A stretch of DNA of 64,000 bases from Streptomyces luomodiensis (GTDB taxonomy: Bacteria; Actinomycetota; Actinomycetes; Streptomycetales; Streptomycetaceae). Under the pieces are notes generated by a model. The model worked only from the letters and a program-made list of their open reading frames with translations, made no database searches and was not told the origin of the DNA. The position numbers were made by a program, and so were the translations under genes. Location: the NCBI RefSeq assembly GCF_031679605.1, contig NZ_CP117522.1, positions 2,914,001 to 2,978,000 of the forward strand, written 5' to 3'. Shown here one piece after another: positions 45,516 to 54,350 of this stretch (the first letter of the stretch is position 1; the number at the start of each line of letters is the position of its first letter).

Positions 45516-45647
45516 ATGGCCAGCCTCCACCACCTCGCGACGGGTCGATACGACCTCGAGCCGTTCTGGCCGTCCCGGCAGGCGCACCACTTCGACCGCG
45601 AGTGTTGCCGCGCATCCGATGCGCGGGCCCGCTCGCTCGGCCGCTGA
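45516..45647 (+). CDS. possible 43-residue small ORF upstream of the winged-helix regulator
   Basis: ATG 45516 is preceded by AGGGGGC. The product is His/Arg-rich (MASLHHLATGRYDLEPFWPSR) and contains a Cys-Cys pair (DRECCRAS). It lies alone in the 339-bp gap between the isomerase and the winged-helix gene, 73 bases before the latter's start. It could be a leader peptide, but it does not match the well-known Streptomyces leader consensus, and coding is not proven. Nothing else is seen in 45382-45720. Confidence 0.25.
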   Translation: MASLHHLATGRYDLEPFWPSRQAHHFDRECCRASDARARSLGR

Positions 45648-45720
45648 TCTCTCCGCCCGGCCGCCCAGCCCGCGCGCACGACGTCCACTGACGCCCTCTC
45701 GCGCGAAAGAGCTGACCTCC

Positions 45721-46278
45721 ATGACGCACGTCCGTAGTCTGTCGTCCGCCCCCGTCGCCCCGTCCGTCCCGGCGGCCCGCCAGCGGCTCCGAGCCGTCGC
45801 ACCGGACGAGGTGCCGCCGGTCGCCGATCTGCTGCACCCGGGCGCCACCTGGCTGCCCGCTCCCCCGCACACCGTGCCCGCGCTCCCCGGCCATCCGCCG
45901 ATGGTCGGCTATCTGGTGCTGGTCCCGGCCGACCGGCAGCAGCCCGAGGCGGCGGCGCCGCCCTCGGAGGCGACAGCGGCGACCACGGGTGACGGGCTCA
46001 TCCGGATAGACCCCGAGCAGCGGACCGCCCAGATCGCGGGGCGCCCGCTGGACCTGACCTATCTCGAGTTCGAGCTGCTGGCCCATCTCGTCGCCCATCC
46101 GCACCGGGTGCACACCCGCGATCAGCTGGTGACCACGGTGTGGGGGTACGGCCATGTCGGCGACGGCCGGACCGTCGATGTCCATGTGGCCCGGCTGCGC
46201 CGCAAGATGGGCCCCGAGCACCGGGGCACGATCGTGACGGTGCGGCGCGTGGGGTACAAGTACGTGCCCACTGTCTGA
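45721..46278 (+). CDS. OmpR/PhoB-type winged-helix regulator lacking a receiver domain
   Basis: 185 residues. The C-terminal 95 residues form a complete OmpR-family winged helix: IRIDPEQRTAQIAGRPLDLTYLEFELLAHLVAHPHRVHTRDQLVTTVWG, then RTVDVHVARLRRKMG and IVTVRRVGYKYVPTV. The N-terminal 90 residues are Pro/Ala-rich and have no receiver Asp, so it is not a conventional response regulator. Such stand-alone winged-helix proteins are frequent in Streptomyces. ATG 45721 is preceded by AAAGAGCTG. It converges with the MMPL gene; its target is unknown. Confidence 0.9.
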   Translation: MTHVRSLSSAPVAPSVPAARQRLRAVAPDEVPPVADLLHPGATWLPAPPHTVPALPGHPPMVGYLVLVPADRQQPEAAAPPSEATAATTGDGLIRIDPEQRTAQIAGRPLDLTYLEFELLAHLVAHPHRVHTRDQLVTTVWGYGHVGDGRTVDVHVARLRRKMGPEHRGTIVTVRRVGYKYVPTV

Positions 46279-46308
46279 CCCATATCCGTATCCGTGTCCG
46301 CTACGACG

Positions 46309-46351
46309 CCCGCCGTGCCGGGCCGGCCAGGAGCCGGTCCGGCACGGCGGG
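46309..46351. terminator. terminator between regulator and MMPL genes
   Basis: Perfect 13-base arms, CCCGCCGTGCCGG (46309-46321) and complement (46339-46351), with a 17-base GC loop that can pair further. It serves the two convergent genes. Confidence 0.85.
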
Positions 46352-46400
46352 CGCGCTCGTACGGGACGCGTTCATACGGCCCGCGCTCAGCGCCCCCCGC

Positions 46401-48596
46401 TCACCGGTCCGCCCCGACCAGCGGCGGCCGGGGCCGCTCCACCGGCTCCTCGCCGTGGCTGACGCTGGGCAGCCGCCGCAGGGCGCGCGGCAGGTACCAG
46501 TTGCGCTCGCCGAGCAGTGCCATCGCCGAGGGCAGCAGCACCATCCGCACCAGCGTGGCGTCCACCAGCACCGCCACCGCGAGCCCGACGCCCATCTGCT
46601 GCATGTCCTGCATCCGCAGCAGGGCGTAGACGGCGAACACGACGACCATGATGGCGGCCGCGCCGGTGACCGGGCCCGCCGTGGTCCGGATGCCCTCGCG
46701 GATCGCCTCCCGGGTGGCGAGGCCCCGTGCATGGGCCTCCCGGATCCGCGAGACCACGAAGACGTGGTAGTCCATCGACAGTCCGAAGAGGATGACGAGG
46801 ACGAACAGCGGCATCCACGACTCGATCGCCCCGGCCGGCTCCGTCCCCAGCAGCTCCGCGCCCCAGCCGTGCTGGAAGACGGCGGTCATGGTGCCGTACG
46901 CGGCGCCCACCGACAGCAGGTTGAGCAGGATGGAGACGATCGCGATCGGCAGCGACCGGAAGCAGAGCAGCATCAGGACGAAGGTCACGGCGGCGATGAA
47001 GAGGAAGACCGGTGCGATATCGGTCTTCAGCTGGTCGTTGAAGTCGCGGTTCGCGGCGAGGTCACCGCCCACGTGGACCTGGTCGGAGACCGGTCCGAGA
47101 ATCCTGGGGACCAGGTCCTCGCGGAGGGTGTCCAGGGCGTGCCGGGAGGTGGCGTTCCCGCCGTCCCCGGCCAGCGGCACCTCGATCCGGACCACCCCCC
47201 GCGTACGGTACGTCTCCACCTCGACCGTCCTGCCGAACTCCCCGGACGCGGCGAGCTCCTTCCTGAGGTCCGCCACGGCCGCCGCGAAGCGGGGAGAGCC
47301 GATGTCGCCGGAGCGCAGCACCACCTCGGCCGGGGCGGGGCCGCCGGGGAACGCGCCGGTGATCTCCTGGTACGCCACGGTGATCGCGGCGTCGGAGCCG
47401 AACTGCTTCTCCAGGCCGAGCTGTTCGGTCTTCATGCCGAGGGCGGGTGCGCACAGCACCAGCAGCAGCGCGCCCGACACGGCGGCGAACAGCTTCGGCC
47501 GGGCCAGAACGGGCCGCATCAGCCGGCCGGAGACGCCCCCGGCGGCCCGCGCGCCCTGCTTCCGGCGGCGGTTCAGCAGCGGCACCCGCCCGGCGTCGAT
47601 CCGGTCGCCCAGCCAGGACAGCGTCGCGGGCAGTACGGTCACCGAGCCGAGCATCGCCATCAGGACGACCAGGATGGTGGCCACCGCGAAGCCCTTGAAC
47701 AGCATCAGCCCGGACAGGAACATCCCCGCCATGGCCAGGATGACCGTGACCCCGGAGATCAGCACCGCCCGGCCACTGGTGGCGGCCGCGATCCGCAGCG
47801 CGGTCGCGGCGTCCCGGCCCGCGGCCCGCTCATCGCGCTCACGCCGCAGGTAGAACAGAGAGTAGTCGACCCCGACGGCCAGGCCCACCAGGAACATCAC
47901 CGAATTGGTGGAGTCGAACAGGGGCACCTCACGGCTGGCGAAGGCGAGCAGTCCGAAGGTGCCGACGCAGGCGGTCACCCCGAGCAGCACCGGCAGCAGC
48001 GCGGCGACCAGCGCCCCGAAGACCACCAGCAGAATGCCCAGCGCCAGCGGTACGGCGGTCAGCTCGGCCTTCTTCAGGTCGTCGGTCAGCATGCCGTCGA
48101 GGATGTGCTGGGCGGTGGCGTCGCCGAACTCGTAGACCTCGATGCCCCGATGGGCCGCCTCGGTCCGCTCCACCGCGTCGACGACCGGCCCCACCCGCTC
48201 CCCGGCGGTGTCCGGATCGCCCCTCAACTCGAAGGTGACCAGTGCCTCCCGTCCGCTCTCCGAGCGCACCGGGGGCTGGACGCGCGCCGTCTCACCCGTC
48301 CGCTCCAGACGCGCCGAGAGGTCGCGGGCCGCGGCCCGCCAGCCGTCCGGGCGGTCGCTGCGCAGCATCACCATCTCTCCGGCCGGGGTCTGGAGGCCGG
48401 CGTCCTCCAGGATCTTCTCGGCGCGCGCGGAATCGCCCGCCCCGTTCTCGGAATTGGTCATCTGCCGGGACCCCGAGACGCCGCCGGCCACGGCGACGAC
48501 CACGACGAACAGCAGCCATCCGATGATCGCGGTCTTGCGGTGGCGGGTGCTCCACCCGCCGAGCCGCACGGCCAGGCCCTTTCTCGTCGCACTCAT
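46401..48596 (-). CDS. MMPL-family RND transporter
   Basis: 731 residues with about 12 transmembrane segments in two homologous halves, each preceded by a large extracytoplasmic loop. The first helix (TAIIGWLLFVVVVAVAGGV), the motif STNSVMFLVGLAVGVDYSLFYLRRERDERAAGRDA and its second-half counterpart ILFGLSMDYHVFVVSRIREAHARG carry the conserved Gly-Asp-Tyr proton-relay pattern. MMPL proteins export lipids or hydrophobic compounds. ATG 48596. It is divergent from the sensor kinase gene, with which it probably shares control. Confidence 0.95.
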   Translation of the reverse strand: MSATRKGLAVRLGGWSTRHRKTAIIGWLLFVVVVAVAGGVSGSRQMTNSENGAGDSARAEKILEDAGLQTPAGEMVMLRSDRPDGWRAAARDLSARLERTGETARVQPPVRSESGREALVTFELRGDPDTAGERVGPVVDAVERTEAAHRGIEVYEFGDATAQHILDGMLTDDLKKAELTAVPLALGILLVVFGALVAALLPVLLGVTACVGTFGLLAFASREVPLFDSTNSVMFLVGLAVGVDYSLFYLRRERDERAAGRDAATALRIAAATSGRAVLISGVTVILAMAGMFLSGLMLFKGFAVATILVVLMAMLGSVTVLPATLSWLGDRIDAGRVPLLNRRRKQGARAAGGVSGRLMRPVLARPKLFAAVSGALLLVLCAPALGMKTEQLGLEKQFGSDAAITVAYQEITGAFPGGPAPAEVVLRSGDIGSPRFAAAVADLRKELAASGEFGRTVEVETYRTRGVVRIEVPLAGDGGNATSRHALDTLREDLVPRILGPVSDQVHVGGDLAANRDFNDQLKTDIAPVFLFIAAVTFVLMLLCFRSLPIAIVSILLNLLSVGAAYGTMTAVFQHGWGAELLGTEPAGAIESWMPLFVLVILFGLSMDYHVFVVSRIREAHARGLATREAIREGIRTTAGPVTGAAAIMVVVFAVYALLRMQDMQQMGVGLAVAVLVDATLVRMVLLPSAMALLGERNWYLPRALRRLPSVSHGEEPVERPRPPLVGADR

Positions 48597-48740
48597 CGCG
48601 TCTCTCCCCCTGAGCTACGGGCTGAACAGGTCATGCCACGACGCTAGGAATCCGCGGGACCGCGCCCCAGCCGGTCAGCCACCCCTTCGCCGAGCCATAG
48701 GGCCCGGCGGGGAGGTGGTGCCAGGTACACCCCGGAACGG

Positions 48741-48776
48741 GGCCGCGCCCCCGTGACCGGTGAAGGGGGCGCGGCC
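48741..48776. promoter_or_regulatory. hairpin in the MMPL / kinase divergent promoter region
   Basis: GGCCGCGCCCCC (48741-48752) and its complement (48765-48776) with a 12-base loop lie between the divergent genes. A TTGACT (48790-48795) follows on the plus strand. The position suggests a regulator site and not a terminator. Confidence 0.4.
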
Positions 48777-48850
48777 AGACTGGGGGGTGTTGACTGACCG
48801 TGCCGGACGATCAGGGGTCGGCCGGACGCGATCGCCGAGGGAGACGCGGG

Positions 48851-50128
48851 ATGAAGGTACGCACGGCGCTGCTGGCCTGCGCACGGGGGCTGGCTCTGGT
48901 CCCCCTCACACTCGCGGGTTCGATCACGCTCTTCACACTGCTGGTCGTGTCGATCTGCCTGATCCCGCTGGGCGTCGGGGTGTTCACCACCCCGCCCCTG
49001 GTCCGCGCGGTACGGGCGCACGCCAATCGGCGCCGGCTGCTGGCCGCCACCTGGGCCGACGTCCCGATCCAGATCCCGTACCGCCCGCTTCCCGCCGGCC
49101 GGCGCTCCGGCGTCACCGGGCAGGTGGAGCTGTGCGCCTTCCTGCTGAAGGACCCGGCCACCTGGCGGGACCTGCTGTGGCTGCTCGTCGACATGGTCGC
49201 CGGCTGTATCAGCGCGCTGCTGGCCTTCGTTTTCGTGCCCTACGGGGTCGAGGGGTTCGTCATGGCCGCCGGGGTGTGGAAGCCGATCGTGGACGCGAGC
49301 GGCACCTACTGGTACGCGTTCCTCCCCATCGGCTCGTGGGGCACCGCCCTCCTGGCCGTCCCGCTCGGCGTCGGCTTCCTCTGCCTGGGCCTGGTCGTCT
49401 CCCCCCTCCTGCTGCGCGGCCACTTCCTGCTCTCGCGCGCCTTACTGGACCCGACCCCGCACATGGCGCTCGAGGAGCGGGTGCAGCGGCTCACCCAGAC
49501 CCGGCACGACGCCGTGGACACCTCCGCCGCCGAGCTGCGCCGGATCGAGCGCGATCTGCACGACGGCGCCCAGGCCCGCCTCGTCGCCATGGGCATGAGC
49601 CTGGGCACCGTGGAGGCCCTGATCGAGAAGGACCCGGCCAAGGCCAAGGAGCTGCTCGCCGCGGCCCGTACGAACTCCGCCCAGGCCCTGGCCGAGCTGC
49701 GCGACCTGGTCCGGGGCATCCATCCGCCGGTCCTGGCCGAACGCGGCCTGGGGGACGCGGTGCGCGCACTGGCACTGCGGATGCCGGTGCCCGTGGAGGT
49801 GGACGTGGACCTGCCCGGCCGCGCCGACGAACCCGTCGAGTCGGCCGCGTACTTCGCGGTCAGCGAGGTGCTGACCAACGCGGCGAAGCACGCGGAGGCC
49901 ACACGCATGTGGCTCGACGTGCACCACGAGGACGGCATGCTCCGCATCACCGTGACCGACGACGGCCGGGGCGGCGCGCGGATCACCCCGGGCGGCGGCC
50001 TGAGCGGCGTCGAGCGACGCCTGGGCACCTTCGACGGCGTCCTCGCGGTCAGCAGCCCCGGCGGCGGGCCGACCATGGTGACGATGGAGATCCCGTGCGC
50101 CCTCTCGGCCCCGGAGCCCACCGGCTGA
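48851..50128 (+). CDS. NarL-type sensor histidine kinase
   Basis: 425 residues. Four to five hydrophobic segments lie in the N-terminal sensor part (LALVPLTLAGSITLFTLLVV, LLVDMVAGCISALLAFVFVPYG, WGTALLAVPLGVGFLCLGLVV). The HisKA_3 dimerisation helix carries the phosphorylated His at residue 237 (RRIERDLHDGAQARLV), and the ATPase has N box FAVSEVLTNAAKHAEA and G boxes VTDDGRGGA and GGLSGVERRL. ATG 48851 is preferred over GTG 48800. No response regulator follows directly. The likely partner is at 54351. The stop codon is inside a 16-bp tandem duplication. Confidence 0.94.
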   Translation: MKVRTALLACARGLALVPLTLAGSITLFTLLVVSICLIPLGVGVFTTPPLVRAVRAHANRRRLLAATWADVPIQIPYRPLPAGRRSGVTGQVELCAFLLKDPATWRDLLWLLVDMVAGCISALLAFVFVPYGVEGFVMAAGVWKPIVDASGTYWYAFLPIGSWGTALLAVPLGVGFLCLGLVVSPLLLRGHFLLSRALLDPTPHMALEERVQRLTQTRHDAVDTSAAELRRIERDLHDGAQARLVAMGMSLGTVEALIEKDPAKAKELLAAARTNSAQALAELRDLVRGIHPPVLAERGLGDAVRALALRMPVPVEVDVDLPGRADEPVESAAYFAVSEVLTNAAKHAEATRMWLDVHHEDGMLRITVTDDGRGGARITPGGGLSGVERRLGTFDGVLAVSSPGGGPTMVTMEIPCALSAPEPTG

Positions 50129-50152
50129 CGCGCCTACCGGCTGACGCGCCTA
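50121..50152. repeat. exact 16-bp tandem duplication spanning the kinase stop codon
   Basis: CCGGCTGACGCGCCTA occurs at 50121-50136 and 50137-50152 without mismatch. The first copy contains the last sense codon and TGA stop of the kinase gene. Confidence 0.95.
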
Positions 50153-50197
50153 CCGGGCGGCGGCGCACCGGTGCCGGGCCGGGGCCCCGCCGCCCGG
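50153..50197. terminator. hairpin after the kinase gene
   Basis: CCGGGCGGCGG (50153-50163) and its complement (50187-50197) flank a GC-rich 23-base loop, immediately beyond the tandem duplication and just before the stop of the convergent membrane protein gene. Confidence 0.65.
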
Positions 50198-50199
50198 CA

Positions 50200-51111
50200 T
50201 CACGTCACCTCCACCCGGACCTCCTCGCGCAGATCGGTGGCGATCGCGGCGGACTCGTCGAGGGTCAGCGCCTTGTTGCCCTCCGTGGGGACCACCGCGC
50301 CCACGGTGCCGTAGTCGCCCCAGACGCACAGGGCGATGGAGGTCGGCTCCTCGGCGTTGGTCTCCTCGGTGGTCCGGATGGTCTGGCACTTCATGATGGC
50401 GTTGTCCAGCCCGTCGGGCGTCTTCCGCTCCGGGGTGCCGACCAGTTCCACATCGCTGTCGCCGCTGCCCGCCGTCCTGCTCCGGCGCTCGAGGTCGGCG
50501 AAGTAGGCGTCGACGGACTTCTCCGGGTCCGTCACCTCCCCGTAGGCGCCGATGAGCTGGAGCCGCTTGGCCTCGCCCGAGGTCTCCCAGACGGCGTTGA
50601 GACCGCTGCCGCCCTTGTCGACGCCGAAGGCGGCCGCCTGCTCATCGGTCAGCTTCTTCTCCGTCCCGGCGTCGGAATAGGCGCTTTCGTAGTCGCCGAG
50701 CACCCTCTCGGGCGCGGTGAGCTTGTACTCCTTGCCGTCGTCGGTGACCCCGCCGCCGTCGTCCCCGCCGAACAGCACCACCCCGCCGACGATCGCCCCG
50801 ACCACCGCCACGGCCCCGATCGCGAGCCCGACCGCCTTCCCCTTCGAGCCGCGCCCGCCGCCCGGCGGTGGCGGCGGCGGATAGCCCGGGACCTGCGGCT
50901 GGGCATACGGATTCCCCCCACCCTGCGGCGGCTGTCCGTACGCCCCGTAGGGTCCGGGTCCGGGTTGCCCGTACGCCCCGTAAGGCCCGGGTTGACCGTA
51001 CGGACCGGGCTGCCCGTACCCACCCGGCTGCCCGTACCCACCGGGCTGCCCACCGGGCTGGCCACCCGACTGCCCGTACGGCCCCTGCGGTGGCGGCTGG
51101 TGATGACTCAT
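50200..51111 (-). CDS. Pro/Gly/Gln/Tyr-rich single-pass membrane protein
   Basis: 303 residues. The first 85 residues are a low-complexity cytoplasmic tail of GGYGQPG and GPYGAYGQP repeats ending in a Pro run. One transmembrane helix follows (AVGLAIGAVAVVGAIVGGVVLFGG), then an extracellular domain of about 185 residues (YKLTAPERVLGDYESAYSD, GVDKGGSGLNAVWET, KCQTIRTTEETNAEEP, ALCVWGDYGTVGAVVP) with two Cys that may pair. This architecture is common in Streptomyces hypothetical proteins. No function is known. ATG 51111. Confidence 0.88.
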   Translation of the reverse strand: MSHHQPPPQGPYGQSGGQPGGQPGGYGQPGGYGQPGPYGQPGPYGAYGQPGPGPYGAYGQPPQGGGNPYAQPQVPGYPPPPPPGGGRGSKGKAVGLAIGAVAVVGAIVGGVVLFGGDDGGGVTDDGKEYKLTAPERVLGDYESAYSDAGTEKKLTDEQAAAFGVDKGGSGLNAVWETSGEAKRLQLIGAYGEVTDPEKSVDAYFADLERRSRTAGSGDSDVELVGTPERKTPDGLDNAIMKCQTIRTTEETNAEEPTSIALCVWGDYGTVGAVVPTEGNKALTLDESAAIATDLREEVRVEVT

Positions 51112-51186
51112 CGACAGCGTCCTTTCCCCCTGCGCCTCCTGCGCGACGCACCGCCCAACTGGACGCTCCCCGACGGCGGCACGGTT

Positions 51187-52044
51187 TCACCGGGGCCGGT
51201 AGACGGATGCGCGCACGGAAACGGTCACGGGTTGCGGACAGCTCAGGCGAGCGATGCGGTGGCGCAGCTCATCGGCGTCGATGTGGTGGGCGGTCGGCCC
51301 CATGGAGACCAGGGCGTCGAGGTCCTGCCCGCCGAGGCGCAGGACGTACTCCAGCGGCTCGGTGCGCTCATGCCGGAAGCGGTCGCCCAGCGCGCTGTGC
51401 AGCCGCCGCTCCTTGGCGGGGTCGACCGACAGCAGGCCGAGCCGGCTCCGCAGCTCTCGCAGATGCCCGGACGCCGGGGTGAGCACCAGCAGGGCGCCGT
51501 CCGGGCGGAGAACACGGTGGAACTCACCGCCGTTGCGGGGCGCGAAGACGTTGAGCACGAGATCGACCGAACCGGTCCGCACCGGCAGCGGCCGCCAGAC
51601 GTCCCAACTGGCCGCCCCCGCACGCGGATGCGCCCGTGCCGCCGCCCGCAGCGCGTACGCGGAGGTGTCGAGCCCCAGCCCGAGCGCCCCGGGCAGCGCG
51701 TCCAGCACCGCCGCGAGGTAGTACCCGGTGCCGACCCCGGCATCCAGGACGGTGCCGTCGGCCGGGCACAGTGACAGCGCCAGCCCGGCGAGGCGGGACG
51801 CCAGCGGCGCGTAGTGCCCGGCCCCGAGAAACGCGGTCCGGGCCCGGACCATCTCCGGGGTATCGGCGCTGCGGGCCCGCCGGCCGGTCATCAGGCTGAG
51901 GTATCCCTGCCGGGCGACGTCGAAGCTGTGCCGCCCCTCGGCACAGCGCAGGGCACGCCCGGCGGGGACGAGGCGGGCCCGGCACACGGGACAGGTCAGC
52001 AGGGCCGGCAGCCCGTCGTGCGGGCAGGAACCGGTGAAAGGCAT
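51187..52044 (-). CDS. RlmA-type 23S rRNA (guanine-N1) methyltransferase
   Basis: 285 residues. The N-terminal zinc-binding module (LTCPVCRARLVPAGRALRCAEGRHSFD: three Cys and a His) is typical of RlmA(I)/RlmA(II)/TlrB enzymes that methylate G745 or G748 in 23S rRNA. The SAM core has motif I VLDAGVGTGYYLAAVL, then LDTSAYALRAAARAHP, VDLVLNVFAPRNGGEFHRVLRPDG. Close relatives of TlrB confer tylosin resistance, so a macrolide-resistance role is possible but not shown. ATG 52044 is chosen because the domain starts there; the longer frame is unconserved. Confidence 0.9.
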   Translation of the reverse strand: MPFTGSCPHDGLPALLTCPVCRARLVPAGRALRCAEGRHSFDVARQGYLSLMTGRRARSADTPEMVRARTAFLGAGHYAPLASRLAGLALSLCPADGTVLDAGVGTGYYLAAVLDALPGALGLGLDTSAYALRAAARAHPRAGAASWDVWRPLPVRTGSVDLVLNVFAPRNGGEFHRVLRPDGALLVLTPASGHLRELRSRLGLLSVDPAKERRLHSALGDRFRHERTEPLEYVLRLGGQDLDALVSMGPTAHHIDADELRHRIARLSCPQPVTVSVRASVYRPR

Positions 52045-52224
52045 GGTCGCTCCTGGTGCGGCGGTGAGCCGCGTGCGGTGATGGACGAGGGCACACGAAG
52101 CCGGCGGCGTGACGAACCGCCCGGGAACCGAACCCGGGGTCACGCCGCTGTGCTCACCACCGCGTCAGAGAAAGCAGTGCGGAACGCTTGTCCATGCCAT
52201 ACCGCACAGACTACGCGTCGGTTC

Positions 52225-53073
52225 TCATGAAACGGTTTCGGGATCTTCGTCCTCCCCGCCGACCGCGATACGCACATAGGTGCGGTCGTCGTACGAGAGG
52301 TCGTCCGGCCGGAGGGATTTGGTCTGTGCGTGGTCGCCGATCAGCAGGGGGTCGGTCTTCAGCACCTGGGCGAGGGCGTCCTCGCTCTCGGCAAGGCTGG
52401 AGCGGACCTCGGGATAGCCGTCGCTGGCCAGCACGATCTCATGCCGCCCCGGAGGGACGTCGACGACTTCGATGCCCGAGAGCGGGACGGGATTCCCGTC
52501 CAGGACCGGGAAGGAGTACGGATGCGGTGTCGGCGTGTTCTGACACATTTCCTGGTACCGGTACAGCGTCTGCAGGATGTCCCGCACATCGCCGTCCAGT
52601 TCGTGCTGGTCCAGATCGGCGCTCAACCCCGCGTGGAGAATCAGACGGCGTACGTCGATCAAGGTTTGTTCGAACGCCTTGGGCGGCGGGTTGGACACCT
52701 GGTCGTCCACCCGGAAGGCGCAGTCACCGACTCGGATGATCTGACGCATGGCGTTCGAGTACACCACCAGATTCGCCGCCGGCCACGGAGGTGTGAGCCC
52801 GTCGCGGGCCATTTCGTCACGCCGCTCGGACAGGGCCTTCGTCAGTGCGGCGACGAGTTCGGCGGGCGTGGCATCCGGGGAGAGCCTCCGCACGGCGGCG
52901 CCCAGCGTCTCGGCCGCGTCCCGGCCGAGGGAGCGGCCCTGCCAGGTGCGGCCCCGCGGGTCACCGGCCCCGTCGATGACCGCGACGAAGTGCGGAGTCC
53001 TCACGAGGACGTCTTCGCTCGTCCTTGACTCCGACCGGGCGACAGTAAGTTCTTCGAGAACTCGCACACGCAC
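52225..53073 (-). CDS. PP2C-like protein phosphatase domain protein
   Basis: 282 residues. PP2C metal-site motifs are visible in order: HFVAVIDGAGDP (first Asp), IIRVGDCAFRVDD (Gly-Asp), HEIVLASDGYPEV (SDG) and DDLSYDDRTYVRIAV (final Asp). The middle replaces the usual insert with an Asp/Leu-rich helical stretch (LSADLDQHELDGDVRDILQTLYRYQEMCQN). It is probably a cytosolic Ser/Thr phosphatase. GTG 53073 is used. Codon choice is looser than in neighbouring genes (more A/T at third positions). It is divergent from the membrane protein gene at 53209. Confidence 0.78.
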   Translation of the reverse strand: MRVRVLEELTVARSESRTSEDVLVRTPHFVAVIDGAGDPRGRTWQGRSLGRDAAETLGAAVRRLSPDATPAELVAALTKALSERRDEMARDGLTPPWPAANLVVYSNAMRQIIRVGDCAFRVDDQVSNPPPKAFEQTLIDVRRLILHAGLSADLDQHELDGDVRDILQTLYRYQEMCQNTPTPHPYSFPVLDGNPVPLSGIEVVDVPPGRHEIVLASDGYPEVRSSLAESEDALAQVLKTDPLLIGDHAQTKSLRPDDLSYDDRTYVRIAVGGEDEDPETVS

Positions 53074-53094
53074 ACACTATCCGCGCATCCACAG

Positions 53095-53123
53095 GGTGTG
53101 CGGTTTTCGGGTCTGGTGTGCGG
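53095..53123. promoter_or_regulatory. GGTGTGCGG direct repeats between the PP2C and membrane protein genes
   Basis: GGTGTGCGG at 53095-53103 and 53115-53123, 20 bases apart (two helical turns), in the 135-bp divergent spacer. CATATAAGG near 53157 may be a -10 element for the plus-strand gene. Confidence 0.45.
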
Positions 53124-53208
53124 AGGTGTCGATGGGCCACCGGGGCATGCGTCCGTCATATAAGGTCGCATGATCACAGCTGTCGTGTTCCCGGGGGAGG
53201 ACGCGCCG

Positions 53209-54255
53209 ATGACAACGGCCGTGGACAGGCTCGCGAGTCAGCTCGAAGCCCTGCCGGGGGCGGACGATCCGTGGTTCCCGCCCGCGCTCAACGACCTGGT
53301 CTTCCGCACCTCGGAAGTGCGCCGGTCCCTCGACGCGATCGTCTGCGATGACACCAGACCACTGACGACCCGGTTCAAGGCCTTCTACGGCTACCTCAAC
53401 CATGCGCGCCGATCGCTGGACATCAGCGCGTACGACCGCTATCACGACCGGCACGCGAACCTGTTCAGCGCGTTCCGCATGGCCCCACTGCTGCGCTCTC
53501 AGCGGTTCCTCAACCATCTGCAGGCCGGCGAACGGTCGAATGAGTTCGCAGTCGCGGCCAAGCGCTTCGCCGATGTCGCGAAGAGTCAACTGCCGGACCA
53601 CTTCGGCGTCCAGGCCCACTGGGCGACCGTGGTCGCGACGACCCAGTCACTGCTCCCCGACGCTTCCCGGGACATCACCTTGCTGCGTGAGGCGATCGAG
53701 GCACAGGACCTCGCGCTCCTCGAATCGGATGGCAGGTACCCACGCTTTTACGCCACCAAGGCCGAACTGCTCCACCTGGTGCAGGACTGGGAGGCGGCTC
53801 TGGCAGCGATCGCCACCGCCATCGACCGGGAGGACTCGACCCTCGCGGACTATCCGGTGCGTATCGGCCGCTACCAAGCCCTGCGCGCCGAGATCGAGTC
53901 GGAGCGGCGCCTTCAGGCCGTCTTCGAATCCTCCGTGGCCGAATTGCACAGCCTCAGAGAGCAGACCGCCATGGTCCGCAAGGAGTTGGAGGGCCTGCGT
54001 AATTCGACCCTCACCCTCGTCGGTCTGCTCGCCGCCATCGTGGCGTTCATCACCACCAGCACGTCTTTGGCGTCCCGCCTGAAGATTGCCGACGCGATCC
54101 ATTTGATCGCCGTGTCCAGCGCCAGCATGCTCGTGGTTTTCGCTGGCATTCTCTGGCTTGTCACCGGTGCGGACAACCGCGCCGCCGCCGTGAGGTTCCT
54201 GGGCGTATTGGTCCTGGCCGGTCTCCTCTGGGCCGTGGCCCTGATCCCGGCTTGA
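53209..54255 (+). CDS. unknown membrane protein with helical repeats and three C-terminal helices
   Basis: 348 residues, not recognised as a named family. The N-terminal 190 residues are soluble and helical (LNDLVFRTSEVRRSLDAIV, FKAFYGYLNHARRSLDISAYDRYHDRHANLF). A TPR-like stretch (YATKAELLHLVQDWEAALAAIATAI) is followed by a likely coiled coil (ESERRLQAVFESSVAELHSL to about residue 265). Three transmembrane helices end the protein (TLTLVGLLAAIVAFI, LIAVSSASMLVVFAGILWLV, FLGVLVLAGLLWAVALI). ATG 53209 has GGGGGAGG eight bases upstream and is preferred over ATG 53170. Codon use is less GC-extreme, hinting at later acquisition with the divergent PP2C gene. Confidence 0.75.
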   Translation: MTTAVDRLASQLEALPGADDPWFPPALNDLVFRTSEVRRSLDAIVCDDTRPLTTRFKAFYGYLNHARRSLDISAYDRYHDRHANLFSAFRMAPLLRSQRFLNHLQAGERSNEFAVAAKRFADVAKSQLPDHFGVQAHWATVVATTQSLLPDASRDITLLREAIEAQDLALLESDGRYPRFYATKAELLHLVQDWEAALAAIATAIDREDSTLADYPVRIGRYQALRAEIESERRLQAVFESSVAELHSLREQTAMVRKELEGLRNSTLTLVGLLAAIVAFITTSTSLASRLKIADAIHLIAVSSASMLVVFAGILWLVTGADNRAAAVRFLGVLVLAGLLWAVALIPA

Positions 54256-54350
54256 CACCAGGTGCCACGGCTGCGGACGGAAAGAGCGGTAGATTCGGAC
54301 CGATTCGGCCGTGTCCCCGCTCCGGGGCCCGAGGGAGTCAGGGAGCCGCC

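Noticed and set aside
52120..52138. tRNA T-arm-like hairpin (CCCGGG stem with TTCGGTT loop on the minus strand), considered as a tRNA or attachment-site remnant next to the accessory PP2C pair
   Set aside because: No matching acceptor, D or anticodon arm at the right distance, and the loop departs from the conserved TTCRA pattern. It is more likely a plain hairpin.
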